Notes: generated by a model not told the origin, from the sequence alone. A DNA stretch of 64,000 nucleotides from SG8-41 sp963802355 (GCA_963802355.1 CAWDIV010000015.1:930001-994000), one strand, 5' to 3'. Positions 1 through 13,300 are shown, counted from the first letter of the stretch. Numbers and translations: made by a program.

Positions 1-1
1 G

Positions 2-277
2 TTTCTGACCGAGCCCATGCTGCCCTTCGACGAGCAAGCCGAGCACGAGGCGACGCCGTGGGCCGGGGGATTGGAAAGCATGGATGCCATGGTCCTTCAC
101 TGGGACAAGCTCGGCATCGTCAAGAAGTTCCCATTGCACGAGAAGCCCGTGCCGAACGGAACCGCCGCGACGATCAAGCTGGCGGACAAGATGCCGGAAG
201 TGGACGACCCGTTCCTGAATCCGGCCCAGCAGAAGTTCTTTTTCTTCTACGAAGACGAGCGCGGCGCGACGTTCTGA
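2..277 (+). CDS. LodA-like quinoprotein oxidase, C-terminal part (cut by window edge)
   Basis: The frame is open from the first complete codon and ends at a TGA at 275-277. The visible 92 residues are soluble and include FLTEPMLPF, PWAGGLESMDAM and FFFYEDERG. The assignment rests on resemblance to the C-terminal part of LodA/GoxA-type amino-acid oxidases, which carry a cysteine tryptophylquinone cofactor, and on the LodB-like flavoprotein 65 bp downstream, which is the usual partner. The catalytic part lies outside the window, so the call is tentative. The frame continues past the TGA with coding-like codons to another TGA at 360-362, so the true C-terminus is uncertain. Confidence 0.5.
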   Translation, partial: FLTEPMLPFDEQAEHEATPWAGGLESMDAMVLHWDKLGIVKKFPLHEKPVPNGTAATIKLADKMPEVDDPFLNPAQQKFFFFYEDERGATF

Positions 278-341
278 GAGCGGACGCGGCGGCCCGATAT
301 CGAGTACGACGAGAACCTCCGATTCAAGCGCTACTTCGTCG

Positions 342-1439
342 ATGTCGCAAAGTGCACCTGAGCGCGCGCAAGTGGCAATCGTCGGCGGCGGCCCGGCCGG
401 CTGCGCCGCCGCGATCGCGCTCGCGCGCTGCGGTCGCCGGGTCTTGATGATCGAGCGCACGCGCTACGACCGGGTTCGCATCGGGGAGACGTTGCCGCCC
501 CGCGCGCGTCCGCTGCTCGGCGCGCTCGGCCTGCCGGAGCGGCTGGAGGAGGACGGCCATCTCCCCGCGCCGGGCATCGTCGCCGCATGGGGCGCCGCCG
601 AGCCGCACTGCAACGATTTCATCGTCAATCCTTACGGCAACGGCTGGCACCTCGATCGCCCGCGCTTCGATCGCATGCTGGCGGCGCACGCGCGGGATTG
701 CGGCGTCGATGTCCGCGGGGAAACTACGGTCACGGCGCTCGAGCCGGACGGCGACGGATGGCGCATCGGCCTGCGCGGCGCGGAAGGCAGCGAGACGGTC
801 CTCTGCCGCTTCGTGGTGGATGCGACGGGACGCCGGGCGTCGCCGATCAAGCGGCGCGCCGGGCGCCGCGCGGTGCACGACCGGCTGATCGGCATCGCGG
901 CCTTCGCGCCGGCCGAATACACCGATCGGCGGACGCTGATCGAGGCGACATCCGAAGGCTGGTGGTACTCGACGCTGCTCCCCGATGCCCGCCAGGTCGC
1001 GGTGCACATGACCGATGCCGATTCCATCGCTGGCAAGCGCGCCGAGCTCGCCGGCTTCCTCCAGCGCCGGGTTCGCGACGCGCCGCTCACGCTGGAGCGT
1101 TGCAGCGGGCTGGACGGGATGACGCACGTGGAACCCTTCGCGGCGGCGACGTGCGGATTCGAGCGCGCGCACGGAGAGAACTGGCTCCTCGTCGGCGATG
1201 CAGCCATGACCTGGGACCCGCTGTCGGGCCAGGGTATCTGCAAGGCGCTCGAATCGGGGATGCAGGCCGCGCGCGCGGTCGATCGGGCGCTCGAGGGCGA
1301 CCCGGTCGGACTCACTGCGTATGGAGCGTGGACCCGCGCCCGCTTCGGCGAATACATGGCGGGCCGCGCCAAATACTACCGGGCCGAGCGGCGCTGGCCC
1401 GATTCACCTTTCTGGCGCCGCCGGCACGCGGCGCCTTGA
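342..1439 (+). CDS. LodB-like FAD-dependent oxidoreductase (tryptophan-halogenase fold)
   Basis: A 365-residue flavoprotein. The N-terminal dinucleotide-binding motif VAIVGGGPAGCAAA lies at about residues 10-23. The second FAD motif is at LLVGDAAMTWDPLSGQG, around residues 283-299. The RIGETLPP stretch near residue 45 is typical of the halogenase-like and LodB branch. LodB proteins are needed to build the quinone cofactor of LodA oxidases and probably hydroxylate the precursor tryptophan. Position directly after a LodA-like gene supports this role. A general FAD-dependent monooxygenase is the alternative. It has no membrane segments and no break. Confidence 0.7.
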   Translation: MSQSAPERAQVAIVGGGPAGCAAAIALARCGRRVLMIERTRYDRVRIGETLPPRARPLLGALGLPERLEEDGHLPAPGIVAAWGAAEPHCNDFIVNPYGNGWHLDRPRFDRMLAAHARDCGVDVRGETTVTALEPDGDGWRIGLRGAEGSETVLCRFVVDATGRRASPIKRRAGRRAVHDRLIGIAAFAPAEYTDRRTLIEATSEGWWYSTLLPDARQVAVHMTDADSIAGKRAELAGFLQRRVRDAPLTLERCSGLDGMTHVEPFAAATCGFERAHGENWLLVGDAAMTWDPLSGQGICKALESGMQAARAVDRALEGDPVGLTAYGAWTRARFGEYMAGRAKYYRAERRWPDSPFWRRRHAAP

Positions 1440-1469
1440 CCGCCAGGAACGAGGCAAAGACCACGGGTA

Positions 1470-1865
1470 ATGAGCTGGCTCGCCGACGTAATCCTGGTGG
1501 TTCATTTCCTGTTCGTGCTGTTCGTCGTGGGCGGCCTTGCGGCGGTCTGGATCGGCGCGCTCGCCGGATGGCGCTGGGTGCGCAACTTCTGGTTTCGGGT
1601 CGCCCATCTCGCGGCGATCGCGTACGTGGCGGGCGAAGCGCTGCTCGGAATCTGGTGCCCACTCACGGTGTGGGAAGATGCGCTGCGCGGCCGGCAGGAG
1701 GAAAAAAGCTTCATCGCGCGGTGGGTCCACCGCGTGCTGTTCTACGACTTCCCGCAATGGGTATTTACCATTGCCTACGTTCTATTTGCGCTCGTGGTTG
1801 CAGCCTCATGGTGGATCGTTCCGCCCACACGGAAAGACCCCACGAGACCGCCACGTAGGCAATAA
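1470..1865 (+). CDS. DUF2784 family membrane protein
   Basis: A 131-residue integral membrane protein with about three or four hydrophobic helices (residues 5-30, 42-62, 98-115). It begins 30 bp after the flavoprotein gene on the same strand, so it is probably co-transcribed. The N-terminal helix followed by IWCPLTVWEDALRG in the middle matches the DUF2784 pattern of a helix pair with a CPLT motif. The family has no established function. The highly charged C-terminus (KDPTRPPRRQ) faces one side of the membrane. Confidence 0.75.
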   Translation: MSWLADVILVVHFLFVLFVVGGLAAVWIGALAGWRWVRNFWFRVAHLAAIAYVAGEALLGIWCPLTVWEDALRGRQEEKSFIARWVHRVLFYDFPQWVFTIAYVLFALVVAASWWIVPPTRKDPTRPPRRQ

Positions 1866-1898
1866 ACAGGCCCCATCTTTCGATCTTCCAAATAAACA

Positions 1899-1956
1899 GG
1901 GCGCGAACAGCGCCCATTCCTGTGCCTAATTTAATTTTCTGGGCGGCGAGCCGCCC
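1899..1956. terminator. Two GC-rich hairpins after the LodAB-like operon
   Basis: GGGCGC-gaaca-GCGCCC at 1899-1915 and GGGCGGC-ga-GCCGCCC at 1941-1956 follow the DUF2784 stop codon. Neither has a long T-run. They are candidate transcription or processing stops for the upstream operon. Confidence 0.4.
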
Positions 1957-1984
1957 TAAGGCGCGGCGTTACGACCTCCGATCG

Positions 1985-2040
1985 TATGGGAGAACGACAA
2001 AAGCCGCTCCGACCGCCCTTCGTGTGACTACGCCGCGCCT
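1985..2040 (+). repeat. 56-bp direct repeat, copy 1
   Basis: This copy runs from TATGGGAGAACGACAAAAG to GTGTGACTACGCCGCGCCT. It matches a second copy at 2323-2378 with only about six differences. The intervening stretch (1957-2376) has no convincing gene. Confidence 0.75.
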
Positions 2041-2178
2041 CGATCCGCGGTAAATAGTCTGCGCAACCAAATAGGAAACAATAAGGTCGGAGTGCGTTTC
2101 CTCTTCTCACGCGGCTCCTGGTGGGTAGTTCGACCGCGATGGACGGCTTCCACTAACCCGCCACGTAGGAAATAATAA

Positions 2179-2201
2179 GGGCGCGTCACGCGCGCCCTTT
2201 T
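2179..2201 (+). terminator. Rho-independent terminator-like hairpin
   Basis: GGGCGCG and CGCGCCC form a 7-bp stem with a 5-nt loop, followed by TTTT. It is oriented to stop plus-strand transcription before the convergent adhesin gene. A similar AATAA-GGGCGC context occurs at 1891-1915, so the two hairpins may be duplicates. Confidence 0.6.
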
Positions 2202-2322
2202 AAACAATAATTTCAGATCTCACCGGCTGGCGGGCCAGCTGAAACGCGGCGCAACTCGGTCGGCCCTTGGGCAGGACGATGACACTTCGTGCGCCACGTC
2301 CGTTCGTGCGGAACGCGCCGCG

Positions 2323-2378
2323 TTTGGGGAGAACGACAAATCCGCTCCAACCGCGCTTCGTGTGACTACGCCGCGCCT
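2323..2378 (+). repeat. 56-bp direct repeat, copy 2, touching the adhesin stop codon
   Basis: Second copy of the 1985-2040 sequence. Its right end overlaps the adhesin stop codon (CTA on the plus strand at 2377-2379), so the duplication boundary coincides with the end of the adhesin frame. Confidence 0.75.
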
Positions 2379-5300
2379 AGTCGCAGACCGCTCGAGCGTC
2401 CCCCTCGCTTTCCGACTTTGCCTTCTCGGGGAACTCGATCGCACGATCTAACGCCGCGAGCAGCGCTGACTGCAGGTTGTTATCGGTGCCTCCTGCGGGC
2501 GGCGCGGGCGGCGGAAGCGGCAACGGAGCGAACAATCCGCTGCTGATCAGCACCGTGCCGCCGCCGGATACGCTTACGCTTACGCCCTGCAGCCTCGTCG
2601 GAAGGGCGTTGGTGAATTGGAAGTTGCCCGAACCTGCGCTGCCGGTGATCGCGAGGCCGGCGCCTAGCGGGGGGCCGGGCACTTCGTTCGCCGCACGCAG
2701 GTCCACCGTGCCCGTGCCGGCGAAGGCCCCTAGCGTACCCACGCGCTGCCCGGTCGTCGGCAGGGTTTTCTGCAGCAGTATGGGCGCGCTCGCACTCTGG
2801 GTGATCGAAGTCCCCGAACTCAGCGTAAGGTTATCGAGCGTGGCGAAGGCTAGTGGCGCGTTGATGGTCAGCGCACCCGCACTGCTGTTGCCGATCGAGA
2901 GATTACTTGTATTGATCAACGCGAGCTCGGCGGCCGTCAAGCTCATTGCCCCGGCCGTCTCGGTGCCTAGACTTATGGCGCGCCCGGGTACTGGTCGGTT
3001 GCAGGTTCACAGACGGCACAGGCGTTCCAACCTTGGTCAGCAGCGCGGCAATCTGGAGATTGTCGGCCGTCACGGAGATGCTGTTGTTGGCCGTCACCTG
3101 GGCGTTGACGTTCACCGCGCTGTTCGCTCCGGTACCCGTCAAGCCGACGTTCGCCCCATCGATCGGTGCGTTGACGTTGATCACCGGTCCGCTGGCGCTG
3201 ACCGAGCCCACGGTGTCGGTGACCGGGGAGTTCACATTGATCGAACCGCCCGGCCCGGTAACCAGGCTGAATGAGCCCGAGGTGCGGGTTATGGGCGCTG
3301 TCACGTTTACCGCACCGGCGTGAGTGGCAGTCCCGAACACAAGATTGCTCGCGGAAATCCGGCCCATCTCGGTGGTATCGACGCCGAATCCGCCCGGCTT
3401 GGTGCCGACGGAGATCGTGTCGGTGGCCACGCGCGGCGCAAGCGTCACGCTGGAGCCCGAGATCGTATTCGGAACCGTAATGGTGTCGGAACGGAGGATG
3501 ATCGTGCTGCCGCTCAATCCGGTCTGGCCATCCACTACGCCAACATTGAGCGCCCCCGCGCTCGTGAGGCTCAGGGTGCCTACCGAGCCGGCAAGGTTTC
3601 CGACGCTGTTGTTAGCGTCGGTCAGTGTGGCGGAACCTTGAATCCTGAGGTTGGGCGCGGTAAGCGTGTTGCCGGCGGTCTGAGAAATGCCGAAGGCGGA
3701 GACAAGGGCAAGCGCGCTGATACCCGCAGGCGCGGTTATGGGAGCGGTAACGTTGATCGATCCCGTGCGCGGGTCAGCCGCACCCGTCCCGAGCCTCCCG
3801 AGCTGGAGGACGCCCGAGGTGGAGAATTGGCCAATCTCCAAGTTAGTCAATCCGCTCGTACCCAGGTCCAGAGCGCCGAAATCAGTACGCGGTGCGACGG
3901 TAATGCGGCCGCCAGTGGTCTGCGTTACGGTGTTGCTGATTGCCGTAGTGTCGGCGAGAAGCGTGAGATTGGCCGCGTTGGTAAACGTGACGGGGGCGCT
4001 CACGTTGAGGGATGGGGCGTTGATCGTCAACGTCCCTAGCGTCGTAATGAAATCAATCTCCGCCTGAGCGAGGCCGAGCACCGTACCGGTAGTAGTCGAG
4101 CCGAGGTCGACGACGCGGCCGGAATTGACCGTATTCAACGTCACGTTCGCGCCGTTCACGGCTGCAGAAATCGTCATGTCATCCGCCGTCAAGGTGAGAT
4201 TGCTGGCCGCCTTGGAGAGCGCGCCGCTGACCGTTATCGTCCCGCCTGCCCCTGTTTCGAACGAGATATTCGAGCTGTTGAGATTGCCGAGGTCGGTCGC
4301 ATCCAACCCGAGCGTGAGCGGCCCGGGCGATACGGGAACGTCGGGGCCACCGATATTGAGCAGTAACGCGGAAGCAGTGCGCAGGTTTATGCTGCTCCCG
4401 CTCAGCATCGCGTTGAAGGTCATCGAGTCCGCCACCATGGTGACGGCGCCGGAGCTGCTCGACACCGGGCCGGCTGCGCCTACGTTGATCGATGCGCCGG
4501 TCACCGAAACCCCGGACGGCGCCGACAGAACGTCATTGATGTTGACAGCCGCGCCCGTGACGATGTTGAGCGTGCCCGAGCTCCGCGTCATGGCGGAGTT
4601 GACCGTGACCAGGCGCACGGCGGAATCGCCAAATGTGAGGTTGAACGACGAGATTCGATCCAGCTCGGCGTCCGTGATGCCGAACGCGCCCCCAGGCGCA
4701 CCCAGGGTGATTGCCGCGGCAGCGACGCGCGGCGCGAGCGTCGTGCTCGATGCGGAGATGCCGGTCGGGATCGTGAGCGTGTCCGACCGGATCGTGGCGC
4801 TGCTGCCGGACAGGCCGGAGACGCCGTCTACCGTCCCGATCGCAAGAGCTCCCGCACCAGTGAACGTGAAGGAGTCGAAGAACCCGCTTCCGCCGGCCAG
4901 CGTGCCAACCGAATTGTTTTCGGGCAGATTCACAAAACTGTTGTTACTCGTTACCCGCAAATTCGTTTCGGTAATGGTCGCGCCCGCGCCGGCGCTCTGA
5001 GAGATGCTGCCCTGAGCGATCAAGCTCAAAGTGTCCGCGTTGGACGGTGCGATGGCCCCCGTGACGGTAATGCTGCTGGTACTGGAACTGCCGATGCGGA
5101 GCAGCCCGGCAGCCCCGGCTGTACCAGGGTCGAACAAGTCGAGTTCTGCACTGGTCAGATTCATGCCACCACCGCCGCCGCCGAGCGTGATGGTTCCGGG
5201 TGAAGCGACCGTGATGTCGCCGCTCGGCGCTGCGACCGAGGTTCCCGTTCCCGTAGTTAGCGCCATGTCGCTGGCGGTAAGCGACAAATTGCCGGGAGTG

Positions 5301-8300
5301 GTCAAGGTCCCGCTCACGGTCATGAGCCCGCCGCTTGTGATATTCAAGCCGCCGATACCGGTGAAGGCCACGGGAGTGGCAGAACCGTTTATGTCCACGG
5401 CCCCGGAGCTCGAATTGCCGATGAAAAGCGTGCCGGTCGCGCGCAGTCGTCCGGCCTCGGCCGCATCCAGATTCAAAGTACCAACGGCGCCGTTGCCCAA
5501 GCCAATTGTCGTCACGCCGGGCGTATTCGGAGCGATGGTCAGGTCCCCGACGTTGGCGGTCACGAGATCGTTGATTGCCACGGCGTCGGCGATCAGGGCG
5601 ATTCGACTCGCCGTGAGAGGGTTGCCTGCGCCCACGGTAATCCCGCTCGCGTTGCGCGTCCGGAGCGTGAAGGTTTCCACCGTGGCGGGTACGGTCAAAG
5701 CGGTGTTCACCGAGACCGGGCCGGTCGTCGTGTCATTGCCGAGCGTGAAGTTGTTCGCCGTTACGTTGCCGATTTGCGCCGGGGTAAAGTTGAGACCACC
5801 CGCGCCCCCGATATTGATCGGAGTGGTAGCGGTGACCGGTGCGATAGACAGCACGGTAGTTACGGGGGAGGCGCTTACAGGTCCGCCGATGCTCCCGGTG
5901 TCTGCGTTGAGATTCACCGTCGGTGCCGCGGGTGTTCAAGAGATCCGTCGCCGAGATGTTGAGTTGTCCGGAAGCGAACGCGCCGCCGAGATTGAGCGGT
6001 CGACCCGCGGTACGCGGCGTGATGTTGACGACGGGGGCGGTGATCGTGCTCACAGCATCGAAGTCGTCGACCATGAACGTGAGGATGGACATGGGGTTGG
6101 CGCCGGACACGCCATTCCTGCCGGCGACGCTGCCTATGGTCAGGAGCGGCGCGTTGGAGAAGGTCATTGAGCCCGCGCTGGCGGCGAAATTGCTTACCGC
6201 GTTCGCTTCCGGCAGGTTTATGGCGCCGCTGAAGTCCGCCCTCAAGCCGTCCGCCGTAATCGTTGCCCCCGCCGCCTGACCGAGAGTGCTGCCTGAGAGA
6301 AAAAGCGCCCCCCTGCCGGTCCGGCTGATTGGACCCTGGACCATCATCGCGCCACCGTTGATCCGCAGATGCCCCGTGACGGCGTTTGTCAGGTTGGCTA
6401 GCTCCGCGTTGTCGAGCTGAAACGCGGCGGCTCCGCCGCCCAGATCGACGGCGCCCGTTGCAAAGATGTCGATATTGCCGCCGCTGACTACTGGCGCATT
6501 CACCGCCATCGAGCTCATGCCATTGAAGGTCACACTCTGACCGCTGACCGAGCCGCCGATGGTGACGGTCGGCGCACTGATGGCGAGGGGAACGACGGTG
6601 GTGAGACTGGCGCCGGGGTTGACGTTGAAAGCGGTTCCAATGATGGTGACGGAGGACGATCCGAGCGTTATGGGTGAGCTCACGGTGACCGGCCCGCCAG
6701 CGGGGACCACGCCGCCATACTGGACTGGACCGGAAGTAACGAGATTGGCGAGCTCTGCCGGAGTGAGCGACAGCGCGCCGCCAACAGCGCCACCGAGGTT
6801 GATGGCACGGCCGGCCGTAGGGGGTGCTACAGTCAGCCCCCCGCTCCCGGCGTTGACCAGGCCGGTGATCTCCATATCGTCCGCCAGGAGTACGGCGCCC
6901 GTGGCCGTCACCGATCCGGCAAGCGTCAACAACGAGCCAGCCCCGCCCGACAACGGCCCGCCCGCCAACGCCCTGAAAAACCCGCCCACAATCGGCGCGT
7001 TCACGGTCACCGGGCCGGTAGAGGGTACCGACGACGGAAACAGGATTTGATTGAGAAAAACGCTGCCGGGCGAGGCGTTCTGCCGCGTCGCGATGATAGG
7101 CGAGTTGACGACAACATTCTGCCCCGATATCTGGACGCCGCCGCCTTGGGTGATGATGCCTGTGCCACCGACAGTAACCCCGCCGCCGCCGACGTTGTCC
7201 AAATTGGCGGTCAGGATGACGTTCAGGGGATCGGCGTCCACCAGCGTGCCGAGCGGTCCTGTGTTTGCGGTCGCCGCAATGCCACCAGCCCCTTCGATGA
7301 TGATGTTGTTGTGCGCCGTAGCGGTGAAGGTAGTGGTGCCGATAGAGCGCGTCGGGGTACTGGATGCCCTCTTGATGATGGGCGCCCTGATGGTGATGTT
7401 GCCCTGCTGCGTACCGGCGGTCGCTCCCGCACTGGTCGTGGTCAGGAACACGTTGCTGCCGCCGTCAAGCTGCAGGTTGATCAGATCTACGCCGATAACG
7501 GAACTCTCTCCGAGAGTGAAGAACTGCGGCTGGCCGTTGTTGTTGACGAGGCTGGACCCGACGTCGACTATGAGGTCGTTCGGATCGAGCAGCCAGGTGC
7601 CGCCCTGGCCGTTGGGGGCGCGCACGTCCGGCCCGCGGGTCACGTCCAGTCCGAGCTTGCCGGAAGTCTCGACGAAGCCGCCGTTCCCGGAAGCGGCGCC
7701 GCCCCGCGCGGAGATCGTGCCGTACGAGCGGGTGGTATCGTCCGACCACAGCGATGACCTTCCCGCCGTCGCCCGACGCGACGGCATCGGCCGCGATGGT
7801 GGCGTCGGCCCCGAGGAAGACTGCCGAAGCGTTGCGTATGGCGCCGCCTTCGACCGCCGTAATACCCGGCTTGCCCTGCAGCTCGCCGCCCACGAGCACG
7901 GTCCCGCCCCCGGCGTCGCCGGACGCGTCCACGCGTGCATTGCCGTAAACGCCGACCTTGTCGCCCAGTAGATGAACGGTCCCGCCTTGCCCCGATGCGC
8001 CCCTCGCTTCGACGACGCCGGTCACCAGCGTCGTATCGCCGGCGTTGATCTCGATCCTGCCGCCATTCGGCCCGTTTGCCGAGGTCACGCTGCCGGTGTC
8101 GAGCGTGACGTTCTTCGTTGCCTTGAGCAGGATGCGGCCCTCTTCACCCGCCACGGCGGAATCGGCGCGGATGGTCCCTCTCTGTGCAATCAGCCCCGCA
8201 TATATCCCCACGCGGCCGGCCTCGGCAACGATGCTTCCCAGGTTCAGCGCCTCGTTGTCCGGCGCGTTGATCTCCACGCGCAGATTCGGGGTGCCGGGAC

Positions 8301-8943
8301 TCACCAGCTCGACGCTCTTGCCGGCGGCCAGCACCACTTCACCTTTCGGCGTCGTGATGATCCCGCTGTTGGTGACGCTGGGTCCGACCAGATACACCTG
8401 ACCGCCGGACCCGGTGCTGATGCTGCCCTGGTTGATTACCGAGCCCGCTCCCGGTACTTCGGTGAAGCGCAGCCGCCCGCCAAGAAAATCCGCGTCCGAC
8501 AGATTGAGCGATGAAGCGATCAGCCCCGCCACATCGATGCGGGCGCCGGCGCCGAACAGGATGCCGCTCGGGTTGAGCAGGTACACCTGTCCGTTAGAGG
8601 ACAGGGTTCCGTCTATCAGCGATTGTGGAATCGCACCGCTCAGTCCGGTGACGCGATTCAAGACCCGGCTCGAGCCCGATTGCTGCAGGAATCGGGTAAT
8701 TTCGTTCGCGCCGATGGAAAAGGACTGCCAGTTGATGATCGCATTGGGGGAATTCGTTATTTGCAGCAGATTGCCCGCCGGCTGGATTGAAACCTGGCCG
8801 CGGACCACCGTGGGACCAGTGGGGTTGGCCCACGCCGTCCCGGTGGCGAAGCAAGCCGCCACGGCGATCGCGGCGGCGGTGGGCTTTAAAGTATGGATCC
8901 GACGGACTGCGTGACGAGCAAACTTCTGCTTGGTGGTGGCCAT
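2377..8943 (-). CDS. Filamentous-haemagglutinin-type adhesin (TpsA), broken by three frameshifts
   Basis: The start is ATG at 8943, with GGCAGGGACG upstream. It is followed by a long signal peptide ending near GTAWA. The TPS secretion domain (about residues 33-270) contains NPSGILFGAGARIDV, the hallmark NPNG-type motif of haemagglutination-activity domains. The remaining roughly 1,900 residues are Ser/Thr/Gly/Ala/Asn-rich repeats of the parallel beta-helix type, with recurring GRAINLGG and LTPAEL elements. The C-terminus has a proline-rich linker (PLPLPPPAPP) and ends AVCD. The frame breaks at about 7735, 5930 and 2987; reading resumes in the same style after each. TpsA proteins are exported through an outer-membrane TpsB partner, which is not in the window. 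It may be a real pseudogene, but the clean continuation suggests indel errors. Confidence 0.85.
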
Positions 8944-9219
8944 AACGTCCCTGCCCTGTTGCCCTGCGTTGTTCGTTGCCGGCGCTCGAACAGACGCCGG
9001 CTGCACGGGGCCTCATGGCATGCTCTGCGGGCCACTGGGCCTCCCCTCTTGGTGGCTAAGAGTGTAGCAAGAGCAAGGCATTAAGTCTTGCAAAACGCGT
9101 AGTTGAGCGCTGTCCGCGCCCCCCTCCGGGCGTTTTGTGACTTATTCCCCAATAGGGGTCGCGAGACGGAAAGGGGGCCCAAGGCGGTGCGGCCCAGTGG
9201 GCCTTCCCTCGGGCCTAGG
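8944..9219. other. Intergenic region between fccB and the adhesin
   Basis: 276 bp separate the fccB stop from the adhesin start; both genes read on the minus strand. It contains the dyad GGCCCA-gt-GGGCC near 9190, which could help end fccB transcription, and a TACACT box near 9062 on the minus strand without a well-spaced -35. No gene or recognised riboswitch was found. Confidence 0.4.
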
Positions 9220-10491
9220 TCACGCCAGCGCCTCGGCCCACATATTCTTCGCCCAGCCCCAGGCGTAGGTCCCTTCGAGCTCGCTTGCCTTGTCAGAAAC
9301 GCCGACGGAGGGCTTGACCGCGACCATCGTCTTCTGCGCAGCTTCGTAGGTGTGAACCGACGTGACGTGCATGACGTTTCTCCCGTCCACGAAGCTGTAA
9401 CAGGTATTCATCATCACCGGTTGCTGATTGACCGGCTGGCCCTTGATCAGCGCGACGACCGCCGCCGCGCAAACCTTGGCGTGCTGGTTCGCCATGCTGG
9501 CCGACTTGGGCATCGCCGGCGCGGGCAACGTCGCGTCGGCGAGGACGTGGACACCTTTCACCGCGACCGACTCCATCGTGAGCCAATCCACGCCGCACCA
9601 GCGCTGGTTCGCGGTGATGAGTCCGGTCGCGCGTGCGATGTCGCCGGCCCGGTGCGGCGGCACGACGTTCAGCACGTCGCCCTTCACGCTGTCGAACGTG
9701 AGCTTCACCGCCATGCCCTTCGCGTCCACGTCGGCAAGCTCGCTGTTGGGCCGATAGTCGATCAGGTCCTTGTACATGCTGTTCCATGCGGCGCGGAACA
9801 ACCCCGGCTTCGAGGTAATGTCAGGATTCGAGTCGAGCACGATGATCTTGGATTTCGGCTTCGCCCGCTTGAAGTAGTCCGCCACCTGGCACACGCGCTC
9901 GTACGGCCCCGGCGGGCAGCGGTACGGCGCCGTCGGGATATGCAAGACGAACACGCCACCATCGCGCATCGCCTCGAGCTGTTTTCTCAAGGCAACCGTT
10001 TGGGGACCGGCTTTCCACGCGTGGAGCACCCGGCTTTGCGCATCTGCGCTTTGCAATCCGGGGGTCTGGTCGTAGATGAAGTCTATGCCGGGCGAAACGA
10101 TCAACCTGTCGTACTGGAGCGTCGTTCCGCTAGCGAGCCGCACCTGGCGCGCCGCCGCGTCCACCGCCACCGCGTCGTCGCGGACGACGTTTATGCCGCG
10201 CTTGCGCAGCCCCTCGTAGCCCGAGGTGATGTTGCTCATCTGCGTATTGCCGGCCAGCACGAGATTGCTGATCGGGCACGAAACGAACTCGGCATTGCGC
10301 TCGACGACGGTGACGCCGATATCGGGCGCCCACAGCTTCACGTGCTTCGCGGCGGTCGCCCCGCCGTAGCCGCCGCCGATGACCACCACCCGGCCCGCGG
10401 CGCCGCCGCCATCGGTCGCGCACCCGCTCACCGTCGCGGCCCCGGTTGAGGCCGCCAACCACTTGATGAACTCGCGTCTTGTGAGTGTCAT
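9220..10491 (-). CDS. fccB: Flavocytochrome c sulfide dehydrogenase, flavoprotein subunit
   Basis: A 423-residue protein. The twin-arginine leader TRREFIKWLAAS and a lipobox-like SGCA near residue 24 indicate Tat export to the periplasm. The FAD-binding motif VVVIGGGYGGATAAKHV lies around residues 35-51, with CPISN at about residue 81. Cysteines in APYRCPPGPYERVC and MMNTCYSFV match the positions of the redox disulfide and flavin attachment region in FccB/SoxF. The enzyme oxidises sulfide and passes electrons to the cytochrome subunit, whose gene lies 10 bp upstream. The length is normal for the family. Confidence 0.9.
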   Translation of the reverse strand: MTLTRREFIKWLAASTGAATVSGCATDGGGAAGRVVVIGGGYGGATAAKHVKLWAPDIGVTVVERNAEFVSCPISNLVLAGNTQMSNITSGYEGLRKRGINVVRDDAVAVDAAARQVRLASGTTLQYDRLIVSPGIDFIYDQTPGLQSADAQSRVLHAWKAGPQTVALRKQLEAMRDGGVFVLHIPTAPYRCPPGPYERVCQVADYFKRAKPKSKIIVLDSNPDITSKPGLFRAAWNSMYKDLIDYRPNSELADVDAKGMAVKLTFDSVKGDVLNVVPPHRAGDIARATGLITANQRWCGVDWLTMESVAVKGVHVLADATLPAPAMPKSASMANQHAKVCAAAVVALIKGQPVNQQPVMMNTCYSFVDGRNVMHVTSVHTYEAAQKTMVAVKPSVGVSDKASELEGTYAWGWAKNMWAEALA

Positions 10492-10501
10492 GGCCTTCTC
10501 C

Positions 10502-10852
10502 TCAGTAAGCAGCGGGGCGCGCCGCAGGCGCCGCAGCGGCCGGTGCCGCCTTCACGTTCGAAAAATAGGTGGCGAGCAGCTCCAGCTGATCGTCGGTATA
10601 GCCCTTGGCGAGCTGGTGCATGATGGTGGCCGGACGCTTGCCGGCCTTGAAGTCCTTCAAGGCCTGCAGCAGATAGTTCCTGTCCTGCCCCGCCAGGCTC
10701 GGTGGAATGCCGCCGACGCTGCGGCCGTCCGTGCCGTGACACGCCGTACAGGTTGCCGCCAAATTACGCGCCAAGTTGGGATCTTGCGCCTGCACCGATG
10801 CAGCGAAACCCGTCGCCAGCAGAATGCCGGCGCCAATCACTGATATTCTCAT
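10502..10852 (-). CDS. fccA: Cytochrome c subunit of sulfide dehydrogenase (class I)
   Basis: A 116-residue protein with a cleavable signal peptide (to VQAQ near residue 23) and one haem-binding motif CTACH near residues 35-39. The distal methionine ligand is probably in the IMHQL segment. The C-terminal tail is rich in Ala and Pro. It precedes fccB in the same operon with 10 bp spacing and would accept electrons from the flavoprotein in the periplasm. Only one haem motif is present; diheme FccA subunits of purple sulfur bacteria have two, so this is the short, c553-like type. Confidence 0.85.
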   Translation of the reverse strand: MRISVIGAGILLATGFAASVQAQDPNLARNLAATCTACHGTDGRSVGGIPPSLAGQDRNYLLQALKDFKAGKRPATIMHQLAKGYTDDQLELLATYFSNVKAAPAAAAPAARPAAY

Positions 10853-10988
10853 GGCATGTCCTCCTCCTGAATGTCTCGAGCATAGTCGCGCGGTATTTAC
10901 GGGACAGCACGCTACGAACGAGCCGCTATTTCGATGTAAGTTTCCGGCCCGGCCCGCAACTCGTCAAGTCGAATCCCGATCTGTACAG

Positions 10989-11022
10989 AAAAAACCCCGG
11001 CGCGCTGGCGCGAACCGGGGTC
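10989..11022 (-). terminator. Rho-independent terminator of clpA
   Basis: On the minus strand ACCCCGG pairs with CCGGGGT around a GC-rich loop, followed by TTTTTT. It lies about 20 bp after the clpA stop codon and is a strong intrinsic terminator. Confidence 0.85.
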
Positions 11023-11043
11023 TTCAGGATGACAGCATGATCG

Positions 11044-13299
<2,256 letters not shown>

Positions 13300-13300
13300 G

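Noticed and set aside
8944..9100. A riboswitch (for example c-di-GMP type) upstream of the adhesin
   Set aside because: The conserved core residues and pairing could not be matched.
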